Below, in pieces: positions 40,619 to 53,405 of a DNA stretch of 64,000 nucleotides. Each line of letters begins with the position of its first letter. Position 1 is the stretch's first letter. The translations under genes and the position numbers were made by a program. The DNA comes from Branchiostoma floridae (lineage: Eukaryota; Chordata; Leptocardii; Amphioxiformes; Branchiostomatidae): positions 10,035,844-10,099,843 of the forward strand of contig NC_049996.1 in assembly GCF_000003815.2 (NCBI RefSeq), given 5' to 3'. The notes under the pieces are model-generated. The model saw only the letters and a program-made list of their open reading frames with translations, was not told where the DNA came from and ran no database searches.

Positions 40619-43600
40619 GTCGTTGAGTGTGTTTCTCAATGTTGACTTCTCCGCCTAGAGGTGTTTAAAGATAAGAATACTGCAGTCATTTGAAAGATTA
40701 TCCAGTCTACAATACTGTACATCATTGTCAAATCTGAAGCATTGAATAGCTTACCGGTCCTGCTTCGTCTCACCGAAACGTCACCAGACGCCTTACGGAA
40801 CTGATACCGTCTTGTAATCCAACTCTGTGGTTTTCTAATACAGTTAGCTAGCTTTAAAGACACCTAATTTTGTTACGCCATGCCCCGTCGGTAGAATGAA
40901 AGACTAGTGTGAAAAACAAATCGATGGGAACAGGACACAGCTTGTGTATGTCTACGTGGCACTCAGGAAACAATCCCCAAACATATCTTAAAAACCAGAT
41001 TATTATTTAGATCTGAAGAGTTCGGAGCTACCAGTGAGGTTCTAGTAATTGTCACACGAATTGTGACTCCTGTGTTTTATTTTATGCAATCACATATACT
41101 ATTGATTAAGAACAAATATTAGGAACTGGAAAATATCGGTCACCGTTAACAATGGCCAGAGTCGATGGGTACCCACAATATTTGATGAGTGAGTAAGTGT
41201 AAAGTTAGCCATGTTCGTGTAATTCATTTATGATAAGGTCATAGAATGTTCAACTGAAATGTTTGTCCTATTCTCTTTTTTGAAGTGATGTTCATTTCAT
41301 AATTGACTATTTACGTCGCACAGCTCTTAAGAGAAGTGACACCATTTAGAGAAGTTGAGAGGCTTGTCTAAATAAGTGCCCGCAGGTGGGGAATTTTTGG
41401 GTAACGCCATATCGTGGGCTATCGTGAAAGGGCTACACCATAAGAAGGGGCGCCAATATGTCATGTTACTATATCGAGATAGCCATCGAGACTATGTTAA
41501 ACTCACAATAGAATTAATATGAAATTACCAGAACCAAAGGGCCATGCTAAGATATGTCAATATTTATAGGCCCCGCCCTCGACCGATACCAATCTCTCGA
41601 GTGGACAACACGCCTTACTCTAATCAACCGTAAATGTCTCCTAAACAGGCAACTAACTCGTCAGGTTTTGACAGTTTCAATGGGCATGCTGCCTGAAATG
41701 TATACGTCCTGTAAGTTTACTCACATATTAATTCCTATATTCAAACGGCTACAACATAATTCAGCTGGGTACTTACACAGCTGTGTTAACCCCAACGTTG
41801 AGTTTAATAATCCCTCACCCTTGAAATGTCATTCCAAGAACATTGTGTTTGTAACACGGTTTTCACTAAAACGTCAAGTAGGCAAAGCATGTCTCCTCTT
41901 TTCGCGGAAGATATCCTCCTTCGGTAGTATAGTTGACCGGGCACAAATTATGTGCAGAAAATGACGTCAAATAAAATGTACTAACTTTGATGAGCCTCTG
42001 GTGACTCATGGAGAACTCCAAATCCCTGTAAACGTCCAGCAAATTTTGTCACCTGCCAAGACTGCCAAACTCTAATTAGACGCCTATTCACTAACAAACT
42101 CGATCGTCCAGTCATGCAAGGTGACATTGTTGTTGGGCGACCTCTTGAAACTAAGAGCGTCCATGTTGTTTATTTACAACGATCATAACTTTCTTCCCAT
42201 TTCAGCTTGTGAAGAAATCTTTCCCTTCTATTTTCTTTTTATGTGACCTATCTCCAATTAACGTCACATTTTACATTCTATTCCGCTCCCAGCTTTGTTA
42301 AGCCCATTAAACTAAACCCTTAAGATTGAATGAAATAGCCCGACCATGTGTGTTGACCCATGACCTGCACTATGGAGACGCGAAACTGGCGGGCTGTTTG
42401 GTGTTTACCTGTAACGTTTAACATATAGGGTTTCTCAAGTAGATCTAACAGAGTATAACGGTCGATGTGTACTGAAATTTTCAGTCGGTTCGGGGAACTA
42501 CTAGGTAAATGTACTTCGGATTGAAGAGTTAAAGATTATGTCTAAATTTGAAGTCAGCATTTGTGCCAGTTTATCGTCCATGAATACGTTCAGGTGACTA
42601 ACATTTCTGTAACACCACATGTCGGCGGCCCACTCGTCTACATCCTCCCACACTAACATCCCAATGCCATATTGAGTTCAGAACGTGAGTATTGTGTTAA
42701 CAATAAATTCTATACCGATGTTAAAATCTAGATTGGTAGTACGTACAATTTCATACTCAGTATAATTTCTCAAAGCACGTGTAAAGACAGTACACACCAT
42801 CCGATATCAGTCCTACAAAATTGTAGCATTTCTAACACAACACTCTAAGTCTAAACATTTGTTACATACTTATAGATACTCAAAAGTAATAGTTAAGTGA
42901 TAGCCTACCTTGATTTACAACAGATTTCGACGAAATAAAGCTGGATATTCTGACCGCAAGTTCAGTGGCTTGGCTACCATCGTGTGATGTTCTAAACAAA
43001 GGATTGCGGTTTGTTTTTTGCCGCTTATTTTCTGTGTCAGGTGATGGTTGTAGCCCAATGGCGACTTCCGAAAAGGTACATGCGCATTCGCAAAGGCGCA
43101 CAGCTCTATTGTTTACCAACAAAACTGTTTTGGAATCGGCATTATATTACATTACCATGTAATACACTTCGCCTTGTGAATTGTTTCCAAACTCCACCGG
43201 GTGAAACACAAATACATCATTGGTTAACAAATTCCCCGTCATATTTTGTCCAATTACCAACAGGAAACAAATGGATAGATTTTGTCAATGCTTGAAAACA
43301 TACCTTTGATATGTCAACAAACAATTATGTGAAACGTACTTTTTGAGTTAAAAATAACTCAAAATACACTGTGTAATGGCTTAGTACCTTAAACTGTCAG
43401 TGAAGTAGGCTTTTAATATCAATCTTATATGATTTAAACCAAATTATGTCTAACACTAATTCTATACATGTATAGCGATAGAGATGTGAAAGAAAGAAAA
43501 TGGTCTCTTGCTGTTAGCTCATCTGTTGTCTTCGACGACTCCTCCAACAGGACGTAATTACGTAAGATATTATGACGCTAAGCTTGCATCTTTCTTTTCA

Positions 43601-45766
43601 GTGTCACCATACAAAAATACTGTTGATTTAAACCTTCATCAAAAAGTTGGTAAGTAGTATTTTTGATACGTTCAAATATACCGGAGTCCGGGTATATGAC
43701 CACAGCTTGTAAGGGGTGGCACAATATACCATCAATAATTGATTAGATGTGTCACGTTATTATAATGGAACTAAAAATGTATGTGAAAGTGAAAGTGCCC
43801 GTCAGTGGTTTAGAGAGGGTTTATGACTATACGTACATACATATGAATCTAAAAATACACTAAATCTTTAGTGATAAAAAAACAAGACAAGACAAGAAAC
43901 ACCTTGGAAGAAGGAAACTAACTGCTATTTCATTTTATGATACAATAAAACACTGACTTTGATAACCCTGACATGACAAATCATTCCATGTCATCATTAC
44001 TCTCGGGTATATTATTTTTCCCATTATCTTATATATCAGTCACAAATATACCCAGTGACGTAAGTAAATATATGGACTACAACGGCGATGTTTTCAAGTA
44101 TCGGAATCGATGTATTCCAAGTATAAAACTGGTTAAAAAGTTCTGAATCCATTTGGAAACGTTCTTGCTTAATTCGTCGTTATATAAATCAATATGGTCG
44201 AGAGTGACAGTTGTATGTTTTAGTTTCCTTACAATTGTCACAGATATTTTACCTAATAGAATATAGTTTTAAGATATTATGTTCTCTGTTCTAAGACAAA
44301 ACAGTATCCTTCCAGTATTGAGTGCGAATTCTGTCCGGGGCGGGGCTTAATACATGTAATATATTCATAGTCGAAATACTCATGAACAGTGAGTGCAGAC
44401 ACTCAATACGGCCGCACACATCTATCAAATAAACATATCTGCGCATCAAAACGTCAAAGCACAACAACACTTTATAGCTAAAAGACCAAGATGGATACAG
44501 AGATATGTACCTACCATTAGTCTTCACGACCGTCTGTATTTGTGCCTACAATATTAGAATCTATGTTTATACAGCTTTGTGAGCCCCGCAAAAATCTGTA
44601 CCACCATATGCATCAGTACTTGTGTTCGCAAGTGCTGGATGTTTCGGGCACGACTATCAATATATCGTAGAGCACTGACGTCAGCATTGACATTTCTCTT
44701 TGCGTTTCTTTTGTCGAGTTAGCTCCCAGTAACAATTCACACACACAAAGCAGTGGTCGATATAATGTTGTTGTAAGTTAATTTTGTTATTTTGATGAAT
44801 GAATGATAGAGCTTTATGGTTTGTTTACGCTCTTACAAGCTAAATATAGGAAATATTGATATAACAAAAGTACAATTACAGTATCACGAATGTGATATCT
44901 TCCTACATCTGCTGTCTAGTATGCACAGGTTAAACTTCTTTTCGCTCTAAAATTCTCTTCTCCTTTTGGTCTCTCCCTTACAAAGATTGTAACAAACTTG
45001 AACACTTGAAAAATTAAATAATTAGTTAAGTGGGAAATTTCACTGGCGTCAGCATTGCAGCTCTTTTTACAGCGTGCACGGCAGATAAGCAAACCTCTCA
45101 TCAAATATAACTGTTACAATGATCACACTTAAATCACACAAGATCTTTATCATACATATCTAAGTTAGCAAAAGAACAGTGTCCTGTATGAAGTCCTGTA
45201 TGGCACAAGTGGGGATCGTTGACTGCTACCTTTGGACCAGATAACTGTTCTATCTAACTAACAGATAATTCATAAATTCATAAATTTCAGGACATAGCAT
45301 TTAGTTAACAATGCCAGTCTGTTTGTTTGTTTGTTTGCATAATTGTGTGTTTGAGGAGCAACTGCAAAGTAACACGTACCCTACAATGCATGTTTTTCTC
45401 ATCTTGATTTACAATGAAACAACACCCATGAATGAGATGATAGCTGCATAACACCCATTTCACCCATTATCACTAGTTGAAATTACTTAATACACATATG
45501 TATATCATTAATTTTCATTATGATTAGTAGAGTAGTGCTACATAAAATTATCATTAATGCGTTCATGAAAAACTACAAGATACATTGTATATTGAGTATG
45601 ATAATCATCCTATCCTATTAGTTCCTTAGATGAGTCACAGAGGTTTAGAAGATGTATCAAATGTATCAAATCACATGATCCTCAATAGTTTGTATTGCTA
45701 ACTGTAGCATCCTGAAAGATTAAGATGGAGTATAAAACTCCCCCAATGTGTATTTTCTTTATATGT
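40619..45766. other. 5 kb spacer without supported genes
   Basis: Only the upstream region of LRR7 (40619-40870) can be assigned. The open frame at 41554-41964 (136 codons) begins with ATG but shows no domain, signal peptide or paralog and may be chance. A GAAAGTGAAAG motif lies at 43785-43795. The rest is AT-rich and shows nothing I recognise. Confidence 0.4.
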
Positions 45767-47029
45767 CTACAGCCAAGTGGACAACGTGGTTGCCGCTGCA
45801 CCGGCTGCAGCCATGCCGCCTGAGATTGCTGGCCCATAAGCCGGAATGAATGCGGCCACAGGGGCTCCAATGGCCAATACTTTCCCTGTCGCCATTAGGG
45901 CCCCCTTACAGCCGCTGTATGTACATGCCTTCCAGTTCCACCTCTCCCACTTTGGCTCTTCGATGTTTTGGGCGGTGGCATGGAAGGCGACCTGGTTTGA
46001 ACGACTCCCGGTGTAGAAGACCCAGCTGCAGGTCCTTCCATAGACTACGAGTTGTAGGTCACACAGTAACCAGGAACACTGATCACTGACCCATTTACTG
46101 GCGGCTCGCAAGAGGTCGGCATCCGACGTGATCGCAAACTCGGTGCCCCGATTCCTTATTTGCTTTTGTATGACATCAGCTGTCACCTTATCCGAACAGG
46201 AAATGGTAACTTCAGTTTCCTGGTACAAAACAAAAGTTCGGAGACTTCATACGTACATGAAATATTTTGGTTATGGAAATAACTTCGGCATTTACACAAT
46301 CTAAGCATAGCTATGTGGACCTTCCGTAACTTACACAAGTCATAGGTATGAAATTCCTATCACTTACTACTTAATTATGGCACTTGATTATGCACATTAG
46401 GTCCTTCGATCTTTGCATAACCTGGTGTAAACGGCTCTCTGATTTATTTATTTATTTATGAATGTAAAATTTATGTCTGATTATGCTCGTTACTCGTCAC
46501 AAACGTATCTTGTATAGTCTCATTATGCAAAATAGATCCTTACAGTTACATTTTTTTTACAAATGTGCAGCACAATCATAATATTTATTCATTAATCATG
46601 CAAATAAAGTCTTCCTCACCTAAGCTATATACACAAAGTACACAACAAAGAGTATTCAATAAGCTACGGAGGGAGAGGGGTCTATACAACTTATTCGTCC
46701 CTAACCAAAAGTAGGCACTCATTTTACCCCGAGTGAAGTGAGGAAAGTCGTGTTAAGTGCCTTTCCCAAGGACACAAGATCGATGACACGGCAGGATTCG
46801 GACCCGGGACCTGTAGGTCCTGAGGCAAAAACGCTGCCGATTACGCCAAGCGATCCCACAATTTGCGTCGTCAGGTTAAAGGTATTTGCGGTGTATTGAC
46901 TAAAACTTCGTGTAGTCTTCTTTTCGATTAGCTAAGATAAATAAAACTTCTTGACCTTTAAACAATTAACGACTCTGTAAAGTTTCGTTCATTTCGGTCG
47001 TTACTTACAGGTAGCTTCCCTACTCCCAT
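45767..47029 (-). CDS. X1: unrecognised small protein with hydrophobic Gly/Ala-rich C-terminus
   Basis: Two exons on the - strand: 47009-47029 (MGVGKLP) and 45767-46219. The donor GTAAGT and acceptor TACCAG are good and join in phase 0 to 157 residues; an in-frame ATG at 47041 would add MACF. Exon 2 begins ETEVTISC, then a helical stretch with ADLLRAASKW, a likely beta region around LQLVVYGRTCSWVFYTG and SNQVAF, a Trp-rich piece, and a C-terminal third of small hydrophobic residues (GAPVAAFIPAYGPAISGG) that could enter a membrane. The exon model is confirmed by X2, which has the same two-exon form. Family not recognised. It lies head to head with Y1, and an SINE sits in its intron. Function unknown. 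Confidence 0.65.
46679..46870 (-). mobile_element. tRNA-derived SINE
   Basis: On the - strand the right end reads like a tRNA head: an A-box-like TTGGCGTAATCGGCAG and, about 40 bases on, GGTCCGAATCC, one mismatch from the B box. A central segment (TGTCCTTGGGAAAGGCACTT) resembles the conserved core of widespread animal SINEs. It lies in the intron of X1. It is not an intact tRNA gene. Confidence 0.6.
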
Positions 47030-48334
47030 GAAGCAGGCCATGATGAACCCCGAGACACTAGCTAGTTCCTAAGTGCAGATTTGTACCTGGGTAAAACGTG
47101 AAATGAACCGTTGAGACAAAGCACATGACATGGATAAAAGTTGTAATTTACGTATTGGTAAAGTAGTGGAAGTCTGCGGTGCATATATAAAGCACCTTTT
47201 CACAGATGCAGAAATTGTAGAATCGAGAGGCGTTTGGAATATCGAGGGTTCGTTCTCATTGAAATGCGCAAATGCTATTACCAGTCTTTATGACTTGATA
47301 TGAAGCAAATTACCGGCAACATCAATGCTTTCTTTACTTTCCCACAACACCTACTATGTTGTACGAAAGATGCACCACATCATTGTTATTATTGGTTGGT
47401 TGGTGGGTTGGAATAAATCATAGCCACCGTTAGATCCCACCGACTCAGAACGGATGTCGCCTGAGAAGACACTATGAATTCAAATAGCACAGTAACAACC
47501 GAAAAATGTAACGATTCAGTTCCCAGAATAATAGTTTGGCAGGTGGTGCTAGCTAGCAAGGCCCTCTGAAGGATCAAGTCAGATCACTAATGTTACTGAT
47601 CTTGTACTCTGTGTTTGGTGTTTTATGTTTGTAACCAAATTCACTAAAGACATTACCGTTAGAGAAGGACGGCTGTAACATTTGGACACAAGACAAGACA
47701 AGAATTTGCCGTTTTTGTGATGCTTTGCAGTTTTCTGACTTTCATGAAGAAGAAGACAGGATTGTTTGCTTTCATTTGTGGCACATCTTGCAAACAAAAT
47801 GTTTTACAATAATGACTGTAATTAACTAACGGTATCATTGTTCAATGCTCTATATGATATTTATTCAACCTGCATGATGTGTAAAAAAGCTGCCCACTTT
47901 TAAATGTCCCTACGTACGTCCTAAGCATACCTTAAATACTGTAGCCAAATTTTCAATGAGATGATCTATTTTGCACGTGCACATTTCAATGAGAACTACC
48001 CTGCATCGATCACGCTCATATATAAAAATCATCTGGTACCTGTTGCCTGTAGATGTGGCGCCTTTCACAAGATGAACAAAAAACGGTATATTAAAATTTA
48101 GTATAGCGGCACACCCATCACATGACACTGTGTGTATCAGAACACAAAGTAGTTCCTTGGAAGATTTAAGTTATTTTTTATGATGAAGCCTATGAATGCC
48201 ATGTGCAAACCTCTGATACACTTGACAATTATGTTAATGTACAAAAACTGTGATATGATGTAAATATTTGTGATAGACTCTGGTCGGCGGCAGACTTTGC
48301 GCGGTATGCAGTGAAGCATCACGATAGTGATAAT

Positions 48335-48356
48335 GAAAGTGAAATGAAAGTGAAAT
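48335..48356 (+). promoter_or_regulatory. Double IRF-element-like motif
   Basis: Two GAAAGTGAAA units in direct repeat, twelve bases apart, match the GAAANNGAAA core bound by interferon regulatory factors. Position between divergent promoters supports a regulatory role; this is inference. Confidence 0.4.
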
Positions 48357-48624
48357 GCCACATAGATTACAGAGGTTCTCAATACTGTCAATACTCGTTG
48401 TATTTCAGTTGCTGATCCAATTCTTTGGGGAAGAAGGTATAGTATCTCTAGTTTTTTTTCCTTCCTTCATATACATTGCTTAATCGAAACATAGGGATTC
48501 AGTCATTTGGGAGTGCAAACAACAACACAGTGCATAATATTATGTAATGGCGGGCGGAAGGCACCTTTCTTTCCATTCGGCGACATCAACTTAGGTAACA
48601 GGTAGCAAACAGTGTACGTGTATC

Positions 48625-48933
48625 ATGCCTCTTCAAACATACCGATCAACCAACACAAATCTATGTTCGACTGCAACCTGTTGCACAACATATAAACCGG
48701 CCCCTAGTAAAGGATTGATGGTAGGGATTTTGTCCAAGTTCTGCTTAATACATGAAAGGGACAATGCGGTCCGGCTACAAGTTCGCGTGCTGAAGACAAA
48801 GGGGCAAATTGAGTATCAACAATACGGAAGGTCCAAGGAGACCGTATGTGCCTACGGCAGTAAATTTGCAACACATTTGGGAAGGGAGATCATTTTCAGC
48901 CCAGTCGTCATCGGCCCACACGTAGACATTTAG
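48625..48933 (+). CDS. Possible small unrecognised ORF (or last exon)
   Basis: An ATG-initiated frame of 102 codons ends with TAG at 48931-48933, and AATAAA follows at 49082-49087, a plausible distance for a 3' end. A possible acceptor (GCAAACAG) lies just upstream at about 48607-48613. The protein has several cysteines near the start and no domain I recognise. No counterpart was seen between X2 and Y2. It may be a real last exon or chance. Confidence 0.2.
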   Translation: MPLQTYRSTNTNLCSTATCCTTYKPAPSKGLMVGILSKFCLIHERDNAVRLQVRVLKTKGQIEYQQYGRSKETVCAYGSKFATHLGREIIFSPVVIGPHVDI

Positions 48934-49276
48934 GCGCCAATTATACCTAATGGCTTAGTAATGCTATTTTTACAGCTATGTTGTTAATTATTATTATTGC
49001 GTTGTTTCTATGTATGCACATATGCCCAGGATTACCTGAAAAATAGGCCTAGGATGACCTGACCTGTATTTTTCTTGGTTGAATAAATAAAGTAAAATTA
49101 AAGCAGCACGTACGTAGAGATGCCAAATGTAAACGATGTTTCGAAATGCAAATGTCCTGTTTGTTGAGCTTCTACCTTGATACACAGATTGCACTGAGCT
49201 ACCAATTTTGAATTATACAATGTATACGGAGCAGAAACTTATAAGCATGCCTTGTTGAACTGGACACACAGCAAAC

Positions 49277-50878
49277 ATGGGTCAGTCAATGGGGTCTCCT
49301 GAAGGTCAACATCACCAGGCCGATGGCGATGAGTCCGACGGATACCAAGTAATGGTGAGTATGTAATGTTCTCTTAAAACTCCGCTTGAATCGTTAGCAT
49401 GTTTAATAGTGTCTATCTATGATTAATGGCGTTGTATTCAATCTAAGGAAGAACTCGGAGACCACTTACCGGCATGAGATATTTAGAGCTCTTATGAATC
49501 AATTGTTTCATCTCTGATTCTGCAATTAAGCTTGTAATAATCTAGAAGGATTTTAATTGACTGTCTTCTTTATAGCAATGGAATAATAGATTTTCCCCAC
49601 CAAATATACAAATTACAAAAAAAAAAAACATTTTCATGAACAAAGTGCGTTTTTTTTCAGACGGTTGAAGAGATCAACAAAATCCAACTCGGCAAGCTCA
49701 TCATCAAGTACTGTGGACACGAAGGGACAACAGACAACGAACAAACTGCAAGCCTTCGCAGGTTACTGCAGCGGGCAATCACTAACCTGGAACCCCTACA
49801 GGAGCAGTACCCGGGGGTATGGAGGGATGCAGAACTCAAGATATTTGACCTGTATGGGAATGGTTATGTGGTTAAGTCTGGGCAGGGTTCTGTCAAGTTT
49901 GTAGTTCAAATTACAGGAAAAGGTGATGTTGAGCTTAGTAAGATCAAAGAGGAGAGTTGGTGGACCTCCATGAAAGCTCTTTTTAAGAGGCAAGATACTC
50001 AGCAGCTTCAGATAGAGGGTGCCCCTCCTGAACAGAGTAATGCTAGTCAAAGCTGGCTCTCTTCCTTCCTTTCGTTCTGGCCGTCTAATAGTGGTTCACA
50101 ACCAAGAGAGGGTCAGGTAGAGGGTGTTTTCCAGATGGTCCCAGGCAACCATGCTGAAGATGGGGATGGGACACCTCATGGGGAACCTCAGGCAGAGGCT
50201 GTTTCTCCGATGGTCCCGGGCAGCCCTGGTGAAGATGGGGATGGGACACCTCATGGGGGACCTCAGGCAGAGGCTGTTTCTCCGTTGGTCCCGGGCAACC
50301 ATGGTGAAAATGGGGATGGGACACCTCATGGGGAACCTCAGGCAGAGGCTGTTTCTCCGATGGTCCCGGGCAACCATGGTGAAAATGGGGATGGGACACC
50401 TCATGGGGAACCTCAGGCAGAGGCTGTTTCTCCGATGGTCCCGGGCAACCATGGTGAAAATGGGGATGGGACACCTCATGGGGAACCTCAGGCAGAGGCT
50501 GTTTCTCCGATGGTCCCAGGCAGCCCTGGTGAAGATGGGGATGGGACACCTCATGGGGAACCTCAGGCAGAGGCTGTTTCTCCGATGGTCCCGGGCAACC
50601 ATGGTGAAAATGGGGATGGGACACCTCATGGGCAACATCTGGACGAGTTGTTGACCGAGCATGATAAAGGGGATGGGTCACTAAACAATGAGCCCCCCTC
50701 GTCAACCTCATTCAACCTCAAACCAGCTGACAATCTGCCAAGCAGTGAGGGTCAAACAGGAGGTAATGATATGTCAGGATCAGCTTCTCAGGTCCAGATA
50801 CAGCCCACTGAAGCTACTGGCGGTATCCAAACTGATAAAAAAGAAGAGGATAACTTTTGCAATTATTATGTGGTATGA
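49277..50878 (+). CDS. Y1: unrecognised protein with myristoylation-like start and 25-residue repeats
   Basis: Exons 49277-49354 and 49661-50878 join in phase 0 to 431 residues. Exon 1 is short and starts MGQSMGS, which fits the N-myristoylation pattern (Gly-2, small residue at 6). Exon 2 opens with a conserved domain: VEEINK, LGKLIIKYCG, ASLRRLLQRAITNLEPLQ, then VWRDAELKIFDLYGNGYVV and GSVKFVVQITGKGDVEL. A basic SWWTSMKALFKR follows. From about residue 155 the chain is low in complexity, with seven copies of a 25-residue unit (VPGNHGENGDGTPHGEPQ), then Ser, Pro and Asn-rich sequence to the end (CNYYVV). Cytosolic and membrane-linked is a fair guess. No known family recognised. The partner Y2 is 85-90% alike in the domain by eye but has one repeat unit. 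Confidence 0.75.
50135..50634 (+). repeat. 75-bp coding minisatellite in Y1 (seven units)
   Basis: Units start at 50135, 50210, 50285, 50360, 50435, 50510 and 50585, each 75 bases, so the frame is kept. They alternate between NHGENGD and SPGEDGD forms, which suggests repeated unequal exchange. The antisense frames are open for the same reason and are not genes. Confidence 0.95.
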
Positions 50879-52613
50879 TTTACGAAAAGTTGTAACACAT
50901 TAACAAACAGACAACAAACAACAAACTAACTTTGATATAGTGTGGCGGTTGAGAAACATTGCTGAAACCACGTCAGCATTGAAATAGGGTGCAAACGTTT
51001 GAATTTCCAAAGCCCCTTTTATCGCGGGCCAAGCATGGGTGAAATATAACCTGAAGGTGTCAGTTTTATCTATCTACATGATTAAGGGTCCTATATATAA
51101 GTAATTCTTGAAATCGGATCTAACTATACATGGACATCCTTGCTAAAACTATATTCATTTTCTTCTTTGTGTATGGCCAGGAAAACATGGAAAATTGCAT
51201 GGCTTTGAATTCCAAAACTGGCTTGTAGCTGTTTATAAGCACGTATATGTATGTATATATTCGCTATCCACCACAGCACAAGCAAAGTTAGTTTGTATAT
51301 CAAGCAAATTCCTTTGCCCTATATCCCTCTAACGATTATGTTTAGGGAGGCTTTTGTACATACAATTAATTTCGATTAGATTGTTACTGTATGTTATATA
51401 CTACTAGTATATGTAATATTCCTGCCTACTGTAGAGACCTGTAAAATAAGGTTATCTGGGTTTAGAGTATGTACGAAAGAAGGTCATTTCTGACGTTGTG
51501 ATAAATACAGTAATGAATGCAGACCATGGGTGTGAGTTTTTTAATGTTAAATTGAATTCATTGCATGTGCCTTTCTATTTTCTGTTGGTATTATTAGTAC
51601 GTGGAGCAATCTATAATGATTTCATCGATGAAAGTTAAGATGCTAGGTCAAAAATGATGCATAGTCAAATTCTTAGGAATAAGATAGGTTCATTGCAATG
51701 TTCCCCCAGTGACGTCCTTCATATTGCAAGATTGGTACAATAAGAAACGTCTACTTGACTGACAGGAACAGTTATATTTACCACCTAGTCGCTATTTTGT
51801 CATACATTTTGGCACACAACTTACAAATTGATTTACAATCATATTGCACTTTCGAATTCCTTGATATTTGCTCGAAAATCAGCAGCAGAGCAAAATATTA
51901 TTCACAATGTATATATCTACACGTTAATCAATATCTACAAATGCGGAAGTTATTATATATTAATTGTATCACATGAAATTGAAACCATTATTGCTTGACA
52001 CTTTGTTACATTTTCCTCCCTTGACTATCAAGATCACATGAAGTTGATATCGGAAAATTGGACTGTATATATGAGTACAACATGTGTTTATATTGAACCT
52101 CTTGTCAACTCTACTTAGTGTCATCAAGTGTATTTAGTAGCTACTGCCTTTTTTATCCGATGTATATGGATGTCATCATTAAAGGTAATATGCATTAGTA
52201 CGCATCATGAGAAACAGATTTCATCAATACAATGGATTCCACAAGGCGAGGTGGAAATCATTACAAAACGTCAGCGAAAAACAATCAGTACCAATGTATA
52301 TCAGTATGAATTATACTGATATTAGCACAATATGTCATTTACAAGACTATTAGAATTATGATTCATTGAGAAAAATCTTTTGTTTCACGTGCCTTTTTGA
52401 TACCTCTGTTAAGGATGTTAAAGAGGTTGCATTTTCAACTCAAGAAGGTGAATGCATGGTTAGATTGTCGCCATTTTGTCATTCTGGTAGGCTTTACATA
52501 TTGAAAGGATTGAGTTACCCAATTCCACTTCGCTAATTGGGTGTATTTCTGTGACCAGTCAAAGGAACCGACTACGCCCTATGATCACAGAGGTAGATTA
52601 TTGTCATTTGTCA
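50879..52613. other. Spacer between Y1 and X2 (convergent 3' ends)
   Basis: AT-rich sequence with the 3' UTRs of Y1 (+) and X2 (-). No gene supported. Confidence 0.4.
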
Positions 52614-53405
52614 TTACATCAATTCAGACCCTAAGCCTGACGTAACACCACCAATAGCCAGTGCACCACCGGCTATTGGGTTCGTTGCAACAACCGCACC
52701 AGCTAGAGCGAGGAGCGCCTTTGACGCATAGTTAAGGGCTATTTTAACGCCATTATACACGTTAAGCTTCCACCCCTTTCTCTGCCATGTCGGCTCGTAG
52801 ACTTTGGAATTATCGTTATAAAATGCAACCTGATTCGAGCGGTTCCCTGAGTAGAAGGTCCAACTGGAGAGTTTCCCGTAGACTGCAAGCTGAAGATTGC
52901 TCTTTACCCAGGAGTGTTCCTGGGTGACATATCTACAGGCTGCCCTCAGATAGTCCGCATCCGATGACGTCGCGAAGTCGTCGCCTCTTCTCCTTATTTC
53001 AATGCGCAGTCGCTCTTTTATGATGTCCTCCGTGACCTCGCCCCCACAGTGAACCGTAACGTCAGTATCCTTCAATGCAAAAAGGGCTGTATCAACAAAT
53101 TGTAAATTTTGTGCACATGCATACGTATCTATTTGATTATCCATCAATTTTTAACTTTGTCACAATGCTGTGAAGAAGGCAGAAAAAATAAAGTATAACA
53201 CAATACATCTTGTTTTATGGATTCTATCCAACTTAAAATGACACAATCAAAGTATAATTGATAATTATACTTAAAGTAGATAAGTAAATTTGTATTAATC
53301 ATAAGACAAATATATAATGATACAACTTACAAAAGTATAATACAATTAATACATAATGCATAAAAGGTATTTACTCACAGGAATTTTTCCTGTTCCTTGC
53401 CCCAT
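52614..53405 (-). CDS. X2: paralog of X1, small protein with hydrophobic C-terminus
   Basis: Two exons on the - strand: 53379-53405 (MGQGTGKIP) and 52614-53069, joined in phase 0 to 160 residues. An in-frame TAG upstream of the ATG fixes the start. MGQGTG fits the N-myristoylation pattern. Exon 2 begins DTDVTVHCGGEV, continues with DADYLRAACRYV, LQLAVYGKLSSWTFYSG and SNQVAFY, a Trp-containing linker, and ends in a hydrophobic Ala/Gly segment (ALLALAGAVVATNPIAGG). The match to X1 covers the whole protein and the exon layout. The DNA in front of exon 2 is also open and would encode an unspliced N-terminus (MMDNQIDTYAC), so an alternative first exon is possible. It is head to head with Y2. No family recognised. 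Confidence 0.7.

Larger units (their letters stand above)
47030..49276. promoter_or_regulatory. Region between divergent genes X1 and Y1
   Basis: X1 and Y1 start at the two ends and point outward, so their promoters lie here. At 48335-48356 there are two adjacent GAAAGTGAAA units, an excellent match to IRF/ISRE-type sites. A possible small gene (48625-48933) lies inside. The rest shows no features. Confidence 0.4.

Noticed and set aside
41554-41964. 136-codon + strand ORF
   Set aside because: No signal peptide, domain, paralog, splice or poly(A) context; likely chance in a non-coding spacer.
46679-46870. tRNA gene on the - strand
   Set aside because: A-box and B-box-like parts exist but the body does not fold as a tRNA and continues into a SINE-like core.
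50135-50634. CRISPR-like array
   Set aside because: The repeats are contiguous coding minisatellite units with no spacers, in a eukaryotic gene.
50085-50711. Long open frames on the - strand and in a second + frame over the Y1 repeat
   Set aside because: The 75-base unit is a multiple of three, so an open frame in one unit is open in all; no start context, exon or domain supports them.
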